37,229 bases of DNA, from NCBI GenBank assembly GCA_021791875.1, contig JAJYVU010000034.1, forward strand, positions 1-37,229, read 5' to 3'. This DNA is from Acidobacteriota bacterium (lineage in GTDB: Bacteria; Acidobacteriota; Terriglobia; Terriglobales; Acidobacteriaceae). The position numbers and the translations under genes were made by a program. Below, one piece after another: positions 19,113-26,397 of this stretch (its first letter is position 1; each line of letters begins with the position of its first letter). Below the pieces are notes generated by a model. The model did not search any database, was not told the DNA's origin, and was given only the letters and a program-made list of their open reading frames with translations.

Positions 19113-19460
19113 ATGAGTTGGGCCGCGTACTTCCATCCCAGATTCAAGATTGAATTCGATGAGTTGTCTACGGCGGTCCAGGATGAACTCCTCGCGTCGC
19201 TTATTCCCTTGCGGGAGTATGGGCCGTCATTGGGAAGACCTGAAGTGGACACGCTCAATGACTCGAAGTACGCGAATATGAAGGAGCTTCGATTCAGGGC
19301 AGACGGCGGTGTCTGGCGCGTCGCTTTTGCCTTCGATCCGAAGCGAAACGCAATTCTCCTGGTCGCTGGAGACAAATCGGGAGTCAGCGAGAAGAAGTTT
19401 TACAAACGGCTGATTGAGAAAGCCGACAAGAGGTACAAGGAACACCTCGACAATCCCTAG
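19113..19460 (+). CDS. RelE/HigB-type toxin (phage-derived Gp49-like family)
   Basis: The 115-aa protein has the pattern of HigB/Gp49-like mRNA interferases: an N-terminal FHPRFKIEFDELSTAVQDEL helix region, the GRPEVDTLNDSKYANMKELR loop, the WRVAFAFDPKRNAILLVAGD core and KKFYKRLIEKADKRYKEHL at the end. Family members cut mRNA at the ribosome when free of antitoxin. The HTH protein that should neutralise it begins 17 bases downstream. The toxin-first order is typical of HigBA-like systems. The pair lies just inside the tRNA-Met scar, consistent with an element-maintenance role. Specific catalytic residues cannot be fixed by eye. Confidence 0.85.
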   Translation: MSWAAYFHPRFKIEFDELSTAVQDELLASLIPLREYGPSLGRPEVDTLNDSKYANMKELRFRADGGVWRVAFAFDPKRNAILLVAGDKSGVSEKKFYKRLIEKADKRYKEHLDNP

Positions 19461-19477
19461 CAAAAGGAGTGGCGATA

Positions 19478-19846
19478 ATGCGTGAAATGATTGCAGTCGA
19501 TGATGTGATTGCCTCCTTACCGAAGGAGCGACAGAAGAGGATTTCGGCACGGGGGAACGAGTTGCTGGCAAAGGTCCAGCGGCGCATGACCCTTAGTGAA
19601 ATTCGAAAAGGACGGAAGATCAGTCAGGCGAAAATGGCCGAGGCGCTTGGGATTGGCCAGATGCAAATCTCACGCCTGGAGAAGCGAAAAGACCCACGGC
19701 TCTCCACTATACAGCGCACGGTAGCTGCAATGGGAGGCCACTTGACGATGATTGCAACGTTTCCTGATCAGGAACCGGTTATTCTCGTCACTTCTCAGTT
19801 CATGGAGAAGCCGGCAGCCTCCCCGAAGAAGAAGCGGCGAGATTGA
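19478..19846 (+). CDS. XRE-family HTH antitoxin (HigA-like)
   Basis: The 122-aa product carries a helix-turn-helix at about residues 44-90 (SEIRKGRKISQAKMAEALGI, then GQMQISRLEKRKDPRLSTIQ), typical of XRE-type antitoxins paired with Gp49-like toxins. An N-terminal helical stretch (SLPKERQKRISARGNELLAK) probably contacts the toxin, and the C-terminal tail is Lys/Arg-rich. ATG 19478 was chosen over an in-frame GTG at 19469 because AAAGGAG lies nine bases before it. It should repress the operon through the ATTATGC repeats (inference). Confidence 0.85.
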   Translation: MREMIAVDDVIASLPKERQKRISARGNELLAKVQRRMTLSEIRKGRKISQAKMAEALGIGQMQISRLEKRKDPRLSTIQRTVAAMGGHLTMIATFPDQEPVILVTSQFMEKPAASPKKKRRD

Positions 19847-19919
19847 TGCGCGTGGAGAGCAGGGGATACCTTACGGAGATGGTGCCGCTATAGAAACGGA
19901 CTGGGCGAATGAGTTGGGA

Positions 19920-19965
19920 GGTAGTGTCCAGAGTTTTTCGCACTTTCGATTTTCCCTGTAGCTGA
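19920..19965. other. Possible right end of the IS256-family insertion
   Basis: About 65 bases past the transposase stop, beyond a 32-nt palindrome, lies a stretch starting GGTAGTGTCCAGAGTTTTTC. It looks like a terminal inverted repeat of IS256-family elements, but the matching left end is gone, so it cannot be confirmed internally. Confidence 0.3.
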
Positions 19966-19988
19966 GGAATGTTGTTGGGTTGAGGTTG

Positions 19989-20020
19989 TTTGCCTCTGGC
20001 CCCATGGGGCCAGAGGCAAA
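19989..20020. repeat. Perfect 32-nt palindrome
   Basis: The sequence from 19989 to 20020 (TTTGCCTCTGGCCCC then its exact complement, centre CCATGG) is identical to its reverse complement. It lies six bases after the transposase stop codon. The hairpin ends in AAA/TTT and may stop transcription on both strands; it could equally be part of the insertion sequence. Confidence 0.7.
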
Positions 20021-20025
20021 GCCGA

Positions 20026-20436
20026 TCACGCGATGGCCACGACTTCGGCCAGTCTGTTCATCTGCAGATAGCGTTTCGTGCCCCATTTCGTTGCGGCAAC
20101 GTGCCGCAGGCGAGCAGCCACCAGCATCAGCGCCGAGTGCCCGTCAGGAAATGCGCCCACCACTCGCGTTCGTCGCCGAATCTCCCGCATCAGCCGCTCC
20201 AGCGGGTTGTTCGTCCTGATCGATCGCCAGTGTTCCGACGGCATGCTGTAGTAACTCCGCGTTTCATCGATCCCGCCTTCGACGATCTCCGCGGCCTTGG
20301 CCAGACGCATCCCACGCAGCTTCTCCACCATCTGGCGAGCTTTTTCCTTCGCCGCTTTGGCGTCTTCCTGTGCGTGGATGCCTCTCACCATCGCGGGCAT
20401 CTCCCGCACTTCCCCCTTCACCACGGCCGACCATCT
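20026..20436 (-). pseudogene. IS256-family (mutator-type) transposase, C-terminal remnant
   Basis: The frame reads VKGEVREMPAMVRGIHAQED and then HWRSIRTNNPLERLMREIRR followed by RTRVVGAFPDGHSALMLVAA. This is the conserved end of mutator-type transposases, including the catalytic-Glu segment NNPLERLMREIRRR. The natural stop is kept. Upstream of about 20436 the similarity fades into unrelated Arg-rich sequence, and the DDE N-terminal two thirds are missing. It is a dead remnant between the toxin-antitoxin pair and the phosphoesterase gene. Confidence 0.85.
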
Positions 20437-20598
20437 GGAAATTCTCGCCTCAGGACGGCATGAGGGTGCGCGTCTCCCCCGCAACCCCTCCATGTGACCT
20501 TGACGCCTTTTTCCCAAATCTCACCTTAACTTATACTTCCCTCGCGCGGCGGATCACTCACGGACCGAAGCAATAATGCCTTCTCAAAGGATCCCATC

Positions 20599-22626
20599 AT
20601 GCCGAATTCTGCCAGCAGTTCTGATGCGCCTCTCGGAGCAAAGCATGCCAATGTCGTCAGCATTGAAGACCCGTCGAATGGAATCCGCAGCATTGAATAC
20701 CTGCCAGACTCTCTGGTGATCGCGACGGGCCAACCTGCCGATGTACCTCCATCTATCACTGCGACGGGAGGGGTTTTCACCATCACACTTCAGGCAGGAC
20801 GGCACAAGTCAAAGCAGGTCGCGGACACTTTTCGTTCGCAGTGCGGCGACAGCCCGAAGATGTTCGCTCCCTCAGATAGCGGAGGCACTCCTGACGAACT
20901 CCATTTCATTTTTGGCCTGACGATCACCTTCAAGATCGGCGGTTCGGCAACGGTCTATCTGGCTCAGGGCCATCACTTCCTCGCCAACAACTGGTGGATC
21001 GGTGGCGATCCAGTCTTCAGCCAGAACACACCTCGGCTCGAATACACCCTAGGCAACAAGATCTATACCTTCGCCATCTCCGGCAATCACAATACATTCC
21101 AGCTCAATTTCAAAGACACCCGCCCAGTTTCCTCTATCGAACATGTCTTCGTGCTTATGCTCGAAAATCACTCGTTCGACAATATACTGGCGCTTTCCGG
21201 CATTCCTGGAATCATCGCCGCCACCAGCAGCGACTGCAATTCATACAGCGGCAATTCCTACTGCGTTCAAGGCAACGCGCCAGTGAGCATGCCAACCGAT
21301 CCGGGGCATGAATTTGCAGACGTGGTCGAGCAGCTCGCAGGGGACGGGGCCAGCTATACGCCTCGCGGCCAGTACCCGCCCATCAATAATTCCGGATTCG
21401 TCGCAAACTACGCGACCACAAAGACGGAAGGCCCCGCGCCGCCACCTGCTGATATTGGCGACATCATGAAATGCTTCGATACGGCATCGCAACTACCGAT
21501 GCTTCATCAGCTAGCCAATGAATTCGTAGTCTGCGACCAGTGGTTCTCTTCCCTGCCCGGCCCAACCTGGCCGAACCGATTCTTTCTGCATGGAGCGTCT
21601 TCCAATGGTTTGGACCACAGTCCGAGCAGCGCGGAAATGTTTGATTGGGAGTTGCTGTGGCGTGGATTCGTGTACCCCAGGGGCTCCATCTTCGATGCAA
21701 TGAACGCCCATGGCATTACGTGGCGCCTGTATCACGACGACAGTGGCCCAATTGAAGGGCGCATTTCTCAGGTTTCCGCGATTCACGGCATCGATTTGTG
21801 CAGGGTCCATGATCTTTCGGACTTCGAATCAGAAGTTCAGTCGTCCTCATATCCCTATCAGTACACATTCATCGAACCCAACTATGGCGACGTCGCAAAC
21901 GGGACGTATGAAGGCGGCTCTTCGCAGCACCCGATGGATGGCGTGGCGAATGGAGATGCTCTCATCGCCAAGATCTATGAGAGCATTCGCAACTCACCCT
22001 TGTGGCCGAAGAGCCTGCTGATCATTACCTACGACGAACATGGCGGCTTTTACGATCACTACGCCCCTGGCCCCGCACTGCCCCCGGATGACGGCGGTGA
22101 AGCAAGCCAGTACAACAAGTCCGGTTTCAACTTCGCCCAATACGGAGTGCGCGTGCCGGCGGTCATCGTGTCGCCTTTGCTGGAAAAGAACATCGATCAC
22201 ACCCTCTACGATCATGCCTCGGTACTGGCAACTTTGGAGTGGTTGTTTGGCCTGCCACCTCTGACCAAACGCGATGAAGCAGCCAATGTCATTCAGGGCG
22301 TGAAGACAGCAACCATTGCAAGAACGAATTGCCCCCAAAGACTGAAAACTGCACAGGCTCAAGGCGGGAAATCAAGTCCGCTTACCGCTGAGCAGCGGAC
22401 GTCACGCGAGCAGGAGCCCATACCTGATAGCGGGAATCTCGCAGGTTTTGTCGGCGTGCTGCTGAAAGCGGACAGCAGCTTGGCGACTACACCAGAGGAA
22501 CGACGTGCCGCAGTGATTAGATTTCAGTCCGTCAAGACTAGAGGCGACGCAAGAGCGTATATACACGAGGTCATGAACAAGGTTCAGACCGAAAGAGCCC
22601 AAAGAAGCCAACGGACAACACCATAG
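20599..22626 (+). CDS. Phospholipase C / AcpA acid phosphatase-family phosphoesterase
   Basis: The 675-aa protein has the alkaline-phosphatase-fold phosphoesterase domain (PF04185 type) from about residue 180 to 575. HVFVLMLENHSFDN carries the metal-binding Glu189-Asn190; WPNRFFLHGASSNG follows, then IITYDEHGGFYDHYAPGP (Asp479, Glu480, His481) and VPAVIVSPLLEKNIDHTLYD. These enzymes hydrolyse phosphate esters such as phospholipid headgroups. The first ~175 residues are beta-rich and not part of the common domain. There is no signal peptide or Tat motif at the ATG (AAAGGA upstream), unlike most family members. The C-terminal ~80 residues are helical and charged. It stands alone within the accessory region. 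Confidence 0.85.
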   Translation: MPNSASSSDAPLGAKHANVVSIEDPSNGIRSIEYLPDSLVIATGQPADVPPSITATGGVFTITLQAGRHKSKQVADTFRSQCGDSPKMFAPSDSGGTPDELHFIFGLTITFKIGGSATVYLAQGHHFLANNWWIGGDPVFSQNTPRLEYTLGNKIYTFAISGNHNTFQLNFKDTRPVSSIEHVFVLMLENHSFDNILALSGIPGIIAATSSDCNSYSGNSYCVQGNAPVSMPTDPGHEFADVVEQLAGDGASYTPRGQYPPINNSGFVANYATTKTEGPAPPPADIGDIMKCFDTASQLPMLHQLANEFVVCDQWFSSLPGPTWPNRFFLHGASSNGLDHSPSSAEMFDWELLWRGFVYPRGSIFDAMNAHGITWRLYHDDSGPIEGRISQVSAIHGIDLCRVHDLSDFESEVQSSSYPYQYTFIEPNYGDVANGTYEGGSSQHPMDGVANGDALIAKIYESIRNSPLWPKSLLIITYDEHGGFYDHYAPGPALPPDDGGEASQYNKSGFNFAQYGVRVPAVIVSPLLEKNIDHTLYDHASVLATLEWLFGLPPLTKRDEAANVIQGVKTATIARTNCPQRLKTAQAQGGKSSPLTAEQRTSREQEPIPDSGNLAGFVGVLLKADSSLATTPEERRAAVIRFQSVKTRGDARAYIHEVMNKVQTERAQRSQRTTP

Positions 22627-22808
22627 AAGTCTCGCTGGGTTGCACGCCGCTGACATCTCTAACTATTCCTGTCTTGTGTACGCAAGACAACGTCAAATCC
22701 ATCACTATAGTCGTTGGGCGACCACAGACATAATGTCGGCAAGACTGGAGACCAGGTTGAACTGCAGTCGTTGCACCGCCTCCACGAACGAGAATGTAGA
22801 ACAAGACC

Positions 22809-22895
22809 ATGCCTCACTTCAGTCGCTACATCGGAATCGATTATTCCGGCGCGAAGACTGCCGACGACAGCTGCAACGGCACCCGACCGCGCTGA
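22809..22895 (+). pseudogene. Possible DUF429-type gene start, truncated
   Basis: An ATG opens a 28-codon frame (FSRYIGIDYSGAKTADD) before a stop. GIDYSGA near the N-terminus is typical of DUF429-like proteins, where the Asp is in an RNase-H-like fold. The expected continuation is not found in any frame, so this is at best a scar. The rest of the 22627-23054 gap has no gene I can support. Confidence 0.3.
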
Positions 22896-23193
22896 ACCCA
22901 GCTTCCACACGACGAGAAAAATGGGGTGCAAAACGGAACGATTCTTGGCTACACTCCGTCATTGGAAAGGCCGCCTCCGCACGGCGAAAAAGCCACGTCT
23001 AGACAACGCAGTTATGCCATGAAATGACGGCCTTTCCTATCCCTTTTCTTGTGCCTCACAACCCCGATGACAAACGAACCGGTGGAGTCGAGATGTGGCG
23101 CGGTGGCTTAGGTCCGACCTAGCTGTTTCCGACCCTTTCGTCAGCTGGTGCCTCATTAGTCGCACCATGCTCCGTTTCCACATCCCGCTCATC

Positions 23194-23226
23194 GAACCGG
23201 ACTTGTGCTATTAACGTATCCGGCTC
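23194..23226 (-). ncRNA. Group II intron domain V (degenerate)
   Basis: The lower helix GAGCCGGA/TCCGGTTC pairs fully and carries the AGC catalytic triad. The upper stem (TACGTTAATAGCACAAG) does not fold into the usual four-to-five-pair stem with GNRA tetraloop. Length is 33 nt versus the usual 34. Confidence 0.7.
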
Positions 23227-23238
23227 TCGGAGAAAGCG

Positions 23239-23421
23239 TCACGAGTTCGCCCACGAAAAGCTGCGCGTCCGCTCGGTGAGCCGGACAAGACCAAACCGAT
23301 CATGAAGACTTTTGTCCGGGAACTTCCCGGTTGATGCCCTCGACAACTTGTGTTTGGCGCGCAGCCACTGACCCAGCCGTTTGCAGGCATGTCGTTCAAT
23401 CTCCTGATAGGCTTTGCTTAC
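23239..23421 (-). pseudogene. Group II intron maturase C-terminal remnant
   Basis: The frame reads VSKAYQEIERHACKRLGQWL, RAKHKLSRASTGKFPDKSLH and DRFGLVRLTERTRSFSWANS before TGA. This is the characteristic end (X/thumb to C-terminus) of group II intron reverse transcriptase/maturases. No YADD reverse transcriptase motif or other catalytic part exists upstream within the element, so an internal deletion removed it. Confidence 0.8.
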
Positions 23422-23797
23422 CCCGGCAGGACTGAGATGACTGATTCGCTCGTCTTCTCACCTCAGCGTCGGCCTTCCCCGAATCTCAGGCTGGTCGGCT
23501 CCTGCATTGCCCTTTTCGAGGCCTGCTCAGCGTTCACTCACGTTGCGGCCTGCATGCTTGCGAGGTCGCCTAGTGCGACCCTCTACACCGAAGACTTCAG
23601 CCGTCTCGTTACCTTCACGGCTGCTCCAGCTGCTACCGGGCGGAGCGATCCAGTTCCCGGGCGGGACTTGCACCCACTGTTGACCAGCGCCTTTCACGGC
23701 GCACTGAGAAATGCAGGCTAGCCGCACGCCAGCCAGAGGGAACCTTCCCACGCTTACTCTAGTAACGAAAAGGGCGGCCAGTTTCAGGACTGCGCCA

Positions 23798-25147
23798 TCA
23801 CTTCGCCTTCGTCCGCCCTCTTCTGCCGAGGAGTTCTGATCGCCCAATAACCGTTCTCGGGTTCTCCAACTTGGGCGTTTCGGAGATACCCTCAAAGGCC
23901 GGACTCGACTTCCACGCGCTCAGGCTATAAACCCGAGAATCGCGCAGGTAGTTGACACCTTCGCTCCAAGCTGCCAGCATCCGCTTGCCCGTATCTCTGA
24001 ATCCGGCCAAGTCGTCCATCTTCTCGCGGACCGCCGGGGCGGTGTCGGCGACGGCATCACTGATGCACTCGACGATTTCCTTCTGCTCCCTTTCCGGAAT
24101 CCCGAAAACTGCGGTGACGAATCGAGCCAGCGTTTTGCCAGGCAGCCAGGTCTTCTTGCCCATGACGCTGATGCCCGGTGGGTTGTGCTGGTATCCGGAA
24201 TATACCGAGGTTGTGAAGAAGTCATATGCCGGTGCGAGACTGGGGTCGTTTCGCGAGGTGTAAACCAACGCGATGTTCTTTGCGTGGCAGTCGGCGTTTC
24301 GCAGCGCGTAGGTCAGGAGCAGCATCTTGCTCAGTTTGCGGAATGTCTCGTAACGATTTGGCCCCGGCATGTGCGCCCGTACCGCCTTCGCGATTCTTTC
24401 CCAAGTGGTGTCATATTTCTGAGCAGGCCGCAATCCCAGCAAAGCACAAAAATCCTCCAGCGCACGGAAGGGCTTACCGTTCTCGTCCACATCGAAGCGA
24501 TGCACCACGAGAACGTTGCCATCCTCCGAGAGTTCCGTTTTGGCGGTTGGAAGCACCTTCGCCGCCACCTGCATACACAGGTGCTCATTGACCGTTGCAA
24601 AGGCGAGCCGTGAAGACGAGCGTTTGACGATGTGCCGGTGGGTCAATATGGCCGCCTTCGGATGCCGCCCTAAACCAGTTCCCTTCCTCGTCTCCACGTT
24701 CAGGAATTTCGGCAGGATACCTGAGACACCACTCTTTGCGTGCTCGCGGACGAGTTGAGCGAATGCCTCCTCCGAGTTGTCCCCCTTAAGCAATTCGGCG
24801 ACCTCGACAGGCTTCGCCGGTTCGTTGAGTGCCGCACCCGGAGGAGCAACCTTAAGCCGTCCTACCATGTTGCGGCCAATCACCGAGAGTAAAGCTACCG
24901 GGCTGGCTCCAATGTGCGGCCCGAATTCCTCCTGCAATACTTGCAACAGGTACCCTTCGGGCAGGTTCATGCGGAAGATCGGGTGAAGTTCATCGTCCCA
25001 CGGATAGGACTCAATGCGGACGGGCATCGTCAAGGACACGAGGTCTTCTGGTGCCGTATCGGGCAGGTATGCAAAGACGCTGCGGAAATCGCCCACCGAT
25101 TCGAGCATCCCGACGTGCCGGTCGAGAACGTAAACACTCAGCTTCAT
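23798..25147 (-). CDS. hipA: HipA-family Ser/Thr kinase toxin
   Basis: The 449-aa protein has the HipA N-terminal subdomain (about 1-110, MKLSVYVLDRHVGMLESVGD) and the HipA kinase core. KFLNVETRKGTGLGRHPKAA is the glycine-rich region and FDVDENGKPFRALEDFCALL follows. The catalytic loop is NADCHAKN (Asp286, His288, Asn291), and LAPAYDF has the metal-binding Asp309. These match E. coli HipA, which phosphorylates glutamyl-tRNA synthetase and induces persistence. Length is close to the E. coli protein (440 aa). Its ATG overlaps the stop of the upstream HTH gene by four bases, so the two are translationally coupled. A group II intron remnant lies just downstream. Confidence 0.92.
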   Translation of the reverse strand: MKLSVYVLDRHVGMLESVGDFRSVFAYLPDTAPEDLVSLTMPVRIESYPWDDELHPIFRMNLPEGYLLQVLQEEFGPHIGASPVALLSVIGRNMVGRLKVAPPGAALNEPAKPVEVAELLKGDNSEEAFAQLVREHAKSGVSGILPKFLNVETRKGTGLGRHPKAAILTHRHIVKRSSSRLAFATVNEHLCMQVAAKVLPTAKTELSEDGNVLVVHRFDVDENGKPFRALEDFCALLGLRPAQKYDTTWERIAKAVRAHMPGPNRYETFRKLSKMLLLTYALRNADCHAKNIALVYTSRNDPSLAPAYDFFTTSVYSGYQHNPPGISVMGKKTWLPGKTLARFVTAVFGIPEREQKEIVECISDAVADTAPAVREKMDDLAGFRDTGKRMLAAWSEGVNYLRDSRVYSLSAWKSSPAFEGISETPKLENPRTVIGRSELLGRRGRTKAK

Positions 25148-25398
25148 GCTCCACCCCGTTCCCGCCGTAACTCGTCGAGTGTACCTGCCATTCCCAGTTC
25201 GGTGAAGGACAGTTCCATCCCAAGAACGGCGAGAAGAGCCATTAGCTTGCGCGTACCAAATTCAGTCAACCGGCCTCTTTCCAGACGCGACAAGAGGGCC
25301 TGTGAAAGTCCGGACTGCTCCGCTACGATTCCCTGCTTTAGCCCCAACGCCTTTCTCCTTTCGGCGAGAGCTTGGCCGAGTTCCTGAATGGTCTGCAT
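25144..25398 (-). CDS. hipB: HipB-like XRE antitoxin
   Basis: The 84-aa protein is mostly one helix-turn-helix (LGQALAERRKALGLKQGIVA, EQSGLSQALLSRLERGRLTE), as in HipB. It should bind DNA and HipA and repress the operon. It overlaps hipA by ATGA. No Shine-Dalgarno motif precedes ATG 25398, and a TATAAT box ends seven bases before it, so translation may start on a leaderless mRNA. Confidence 0.9.
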   Translation of the reverse strand: MQTIQELGQALAERRKALGLKQGIVAEQSGLSQALLSRLERGRLTEFGTRKLMALLAVLGMELSFTELGMAGTLDELRRERGGA

Positions 25399-25405
25399 TT
25401 TTTGA

Positions 25406-25455
25406 ATTATACTATAAAATATTTGTCATATGTATACCTTTTTGACGTATATATA
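25406..25455 (-). promoter_or_regulatory. AT-rich hipBA promoter/operator region
   Basis: On the minus strand TATAAT (25411-25406) lies seven bases before the hipB ATG. Upstream is a very AT-rich stretch with two similar blocks (on the plus strand, TTTGTCATATGTATA and TTTTGACGTATATATA) that could be HipB sites. No good -35 at 17 bases was found. The E. coli HipB operator pattern TATCC-N8-GGATA is absent. Confidence 0.4.
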
Positions 25456-25659
25456 AATATTTACAGCTCTCGGAGTCTCTAAAGGAGATAGTCAAGGCCT
25501 TTTCACACAGCTTGGGGGCAATAGACCAAGACAGCACCCTCTCCGGCACAGGACACTGATCAACGACAACCAAAGTTCCGGGCCAAGTAGATCGGAGCCA
25601 GCCAGGAAACCTACCGGGGAGAAGCGCATGGCGGAATGGAGACGGGGCCGTGGTTGGTT

Positions 25660-26385
25660 CTGACATCGTCGTGGTCCATAGTGCTTGTGTATCCAGTCGC
25701 GCAGGGTGTGCGGTCGCACCACGAAATCCTGGGCGTTTTGCTCCCGCCAGAGCTGGGTGCTGTTATGGCAACCTTGCTGCCAGCGCATTTCTAGGTAATC
25801 GTAATGGCTGTTGATCAGCGAGGCGCGGTGATGTTGTTTGCGGTCCGGAAAGCCCTGGGCGCGGACGAAACGGCGCACTGTCTTTCGTGTCATCCCGCAC
25901 TGGCGCACAATTTCCCGCTGCGAAAGGCCCCTCCGGACCAACTCCATGACCGCTTCATAGCGCGCCAGCCGGCGTTCCCGGTTCTGCTGCTTCAGGCGAT
26001 GCGGGCGAGAAAGTGGTTGGCCGGTGGCCAGAGGCGTCACGTCCATTGTTGGTTCCGGCGGTGGCTTCGCGTCATCGGCTATCGCACGGGCCACTTCCGT
26101 CAGCAGCCGGTCATGCGGACGAAGAACATCCACCAGCGTCTCGCTCAGGTTCCGAAGCAGATGCCAGCGGTCGGCAACCTATACGGCGTTGGGCGCGGCC
26201 TTGCCGGCAGCTTCGGCATCCAGACTGGCGCGATCACGGATGATGACTTCCGCCCGGGGATGGGCGCGTAGCCACCATTCCGCGCTCTCTGCGCTGCGAT
26301 CGGGCAACAGGTCGATCACCTTCCCGCGTTTAAGGTCGCAAAGAATAGTTCCATCCGGTGCAGTATCCGGCAACCATCTGCATTC
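25660..26385 (-). pseudogene. ISL3-family transposase pseudogene (internal amber stop, both ends lost)
   Basis: The minus-strand frame reads GTILCDLKRGKVIDLLPDRS, AESAEWWLRAHPRAEVIIRD and RASLDAEAAGKAAPNAV, then a TAG (26181-26179), then VADRWHLLRNLSETLVDVLR and on through an HTH-like segment (GLSQREIVRQCGMTRKTVRR) to about LRDWIHKHYGPRR. This is the ISL3 transposase order (DDE core, then insertion with HTH). The frame is continuous apart from the amber codon. The zinc-finger N-terminus and the last part of the catalytic domain are missing; both ends run into unrelated sequence next to the GH2 stop codon and hipB promoter. Confidence 0.8.
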
Positions 26386-26397
26386 TATTCACTCCCG

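Larger units (their letters stand above)
23055..23704 (-). mobile_element. Degenerate group II intron (reverse transcriptase deleted)
   Basis: On the minus strand the element opens with GTGCGCCGTGAAAGGCGCTG, a canonical group II intron 5' end, followed by domain-I-like sequence (GTGGGTGCAAGTCCC). Near 23421-23239 it encodes the C-terminus of the intron maturase. Domain V (23226-23194) begins GAGCCGGA and closes with TCCGGTTC, and domain-VI-like and 3' sequence follows. Only ~650 bases remain of an expected 1.8-2.5 kb: the reverse transcriptase and most of the maturase are gone. The tip of domain V lacks a clean GNRA hairpin, so it is probably dead. The 3' end is approximate. It lies 94 bases downstream of hipA on the same strand. 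Confidence 0.8.

Noticed and set aside
22571-23022. Several short frames downstream of the phosphoesterase
   Set aside because: None has a domain or ribosome-binding site; only the 28-codon GIDYSGA piece suggested a remnant.
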